Shown here piece by piece: positions 5,948 to 6,516 of a stretch of DNA of 6,516 bases. A model generated the notes under the pieces. It was not told the DNA's origin, did not search any database, and saw nothing but the letters and a program-made list of their open reading frames with translations. Every line of letters starts with the position of its first letter. Position 1 is the first letter of the stretch. Position numbers and translations under genes: made by a program. The DNA comes from an uncultured Lachnospiraceae bacterium (GTDB lineage: Bacteria > Bacillota > Clostridia > Lachnospirales > Lachnospiraceae), in assembly GCA_902783305.1 (NCBI GenBank), contig CACZQU010000543.1:1-6516 (forward strand). Direction: 5' to 3'.

Positions 5948-6516
5948 TTACTCACCGGAGCTGTCTCCGCCATCGCCTTCCTCTGCGCCGCCTGAGTCAA
6001 TGGGCTCCTGCACATCTGAACCTGCGTCTTCCCCGGCGTCGCCGGTGTCGGCAGGTTCGCCTGCGTCGGCAGCTTCACCTGCGTCGTCTCCGGTGTCAAT
6101 CACATCATTGCCGGGATCCTCCCAGTTGATGTCAGTGGGATCATCTACGACGTCCCAGTTCTGATTTCCTCCATCTTCCGGAGTGTCCTGACCTCCGGGC
6201 TGCTCAGGCTCCTCACCCTGACCGGGTGTTTCAGGCTGGCCTGTCTCCTGATTTTCACCTGGTGTTTCCGTATCGTCTCCGGTTTCGGCGGAGCTGTCAT
6301 CTCCGTCATCCGAATAATAATCGTCGTACCCGTAAGAGCTGCTGTCGTTGTATGCATTGTAATCGGTGTAATAATCGGTGCTTCCGGAAGATTGCGCAGT
6401 ATTTGCGGAAGCAGCCGGTTCGGCGGGTGCGGTTCCGGCGGATGCTGCAGCAGGCGCAGCCGCAGCCGTCGTCGGTTTGGGGGCAGGCTCCTTTGTGGGA
6501 ACGGGCGTAGGTGTGG
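5948..6516 (-). CDS. Partial gene: low-complexity acidic C-terminal tail of a probable exported protein
   Basis: A minus-strand frame stays open from the right edge of the window to TAA at 5948-5950, about 189 codons, with no start inside, so only the C-terminus is seen. Reading from the edge it has a Pro/Thr/Ala segment (TPTPVPTKEPAPKP, then Ala-rich), an Asp/Tyr/Ser segment (about 6310-6380, such as DYYTDYNAYNDSSS), a Gln/Pro/Glu/Gly segment (about 6180-6280), a pair of Asn-Trp motifs (NWDVVDDPTDINWEDP, 6114-6160) and an Ala/Asp/Gly/Glu tail ending GGDSSGE. It has no cysteine or arginine and only two lysines, so it is strongly acidic. Such tails occur on cell-surface proteins of Lachnospiraceae, for example class A penicillin-binding proteins and LytR-CpsA-Psr proteins; the catalytic part is outside the window, so I cannot choose. 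No LPXTG anchor or membrane segment is in the tail. Confidence 0.8.
   Translation of the reverse strand, partial: TPTPVPTKEPAPKPTTAAAAPAAASAGTAPAEPAASANTAQSSGSTDYYTDYNAYNDSSSYGYDDYYSDDGDDSSAETGDDTETPGENQETGQPETPGQGEEPEQPGGQDTPEDGGNQNWDVVDDPTDINWEDPGNDVIDTGDDAGEAADAGEPADTGDAGEDAGSDVQEPIDSGGAEEGDGGDSSGE

Noticed and set aside
6021..6097. A possible CRISPR-like array from recurring 8-mers
   Set aside because: Spacing is irregular (18 to 39 bases), the units are short, and they follow the codon phase of a low-complexity coding tail.
5871..6164. A Ser/Pro-rich plus-strand frame after hom
   Set aside because: It starts inside the bidirectional terminator and is the antisense reading of the acidic minus-strand tail, whose frame is longer and open to the window edge.

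Overview
The window looks like a chromosomal housekeeping segment of a Gram-positive, low-GC-phylum bacterium, most likely a Clostridia/Lachnospiraceae-type gut anaerobe. The evidence is a SpoVG orthologue, a class II fructose-bisphosphate aldolase with the N-terminus usual in that group, a histidine phosphatase of a type I recall as common in Lachnospiraceae, strong AGGAGG-like ribosome binding sites and extended -10 promoters. Base composition appears moderate (about half G+C by eye). The assignment is by family resemblance; no search was run.

Layout. Positions 1 to about 477 hold no gene I can support. An extended -10 promoter (478-506) and a leader of about 90 nt precede spoVG (604-885), whose stop codon lies inside a terminator-like hairpin. 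Next comes a 523-residue alpha-D-phosphohexomutase (955-2526), then, after 112 bp without an obvious terminator, class II aldolase fba (2639-3577), closed by a clear intrinsic terminator (3597-3627). A 78-bp near-perfect REP/MITE-like palindrome (3629-3706) lies between this terminator and a histidine phosphatase gene that starts at a TTG codon (3730-4467). Homoserine dehydrogenase hom (4531-5745) has its own promoter overlapping the end of the phosphatase gene. A long bidirectional terminator hairpin (5855-5932) separates hom from a convergent minus-strand gene. Only the low-complexity, acidic C-terminal tail of that gene's product (5948-6516) is in the window.

How the genes relate. The mutase and aldolase both act on hexose phosphates and may be co-transcribed. 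Homoserine dehydrogenase feeds threonine and methionine synthesis. SpoVG is a small nucleic-acid-binding regulator. The genes share a strand but do not form one evident pathway operon; terminators and promoters split them into at least spoVG, mutase-fba, phosphatase and hom units.

I did not find a clear undescribed system. The most interesting items are the palindromic element pressed against the phosphatase ribosome binding site, the variant C-terminal phosphate loop of the mutase, the degenerate ACT-like tail of Hom, and the acidic repeat-rich tail of the convergent gene. Three genes (fba, the phosphatase, hom) have upstream in-frame start codons that would mislead automatic start calling; the ribosome binding sites point to the inner starts.
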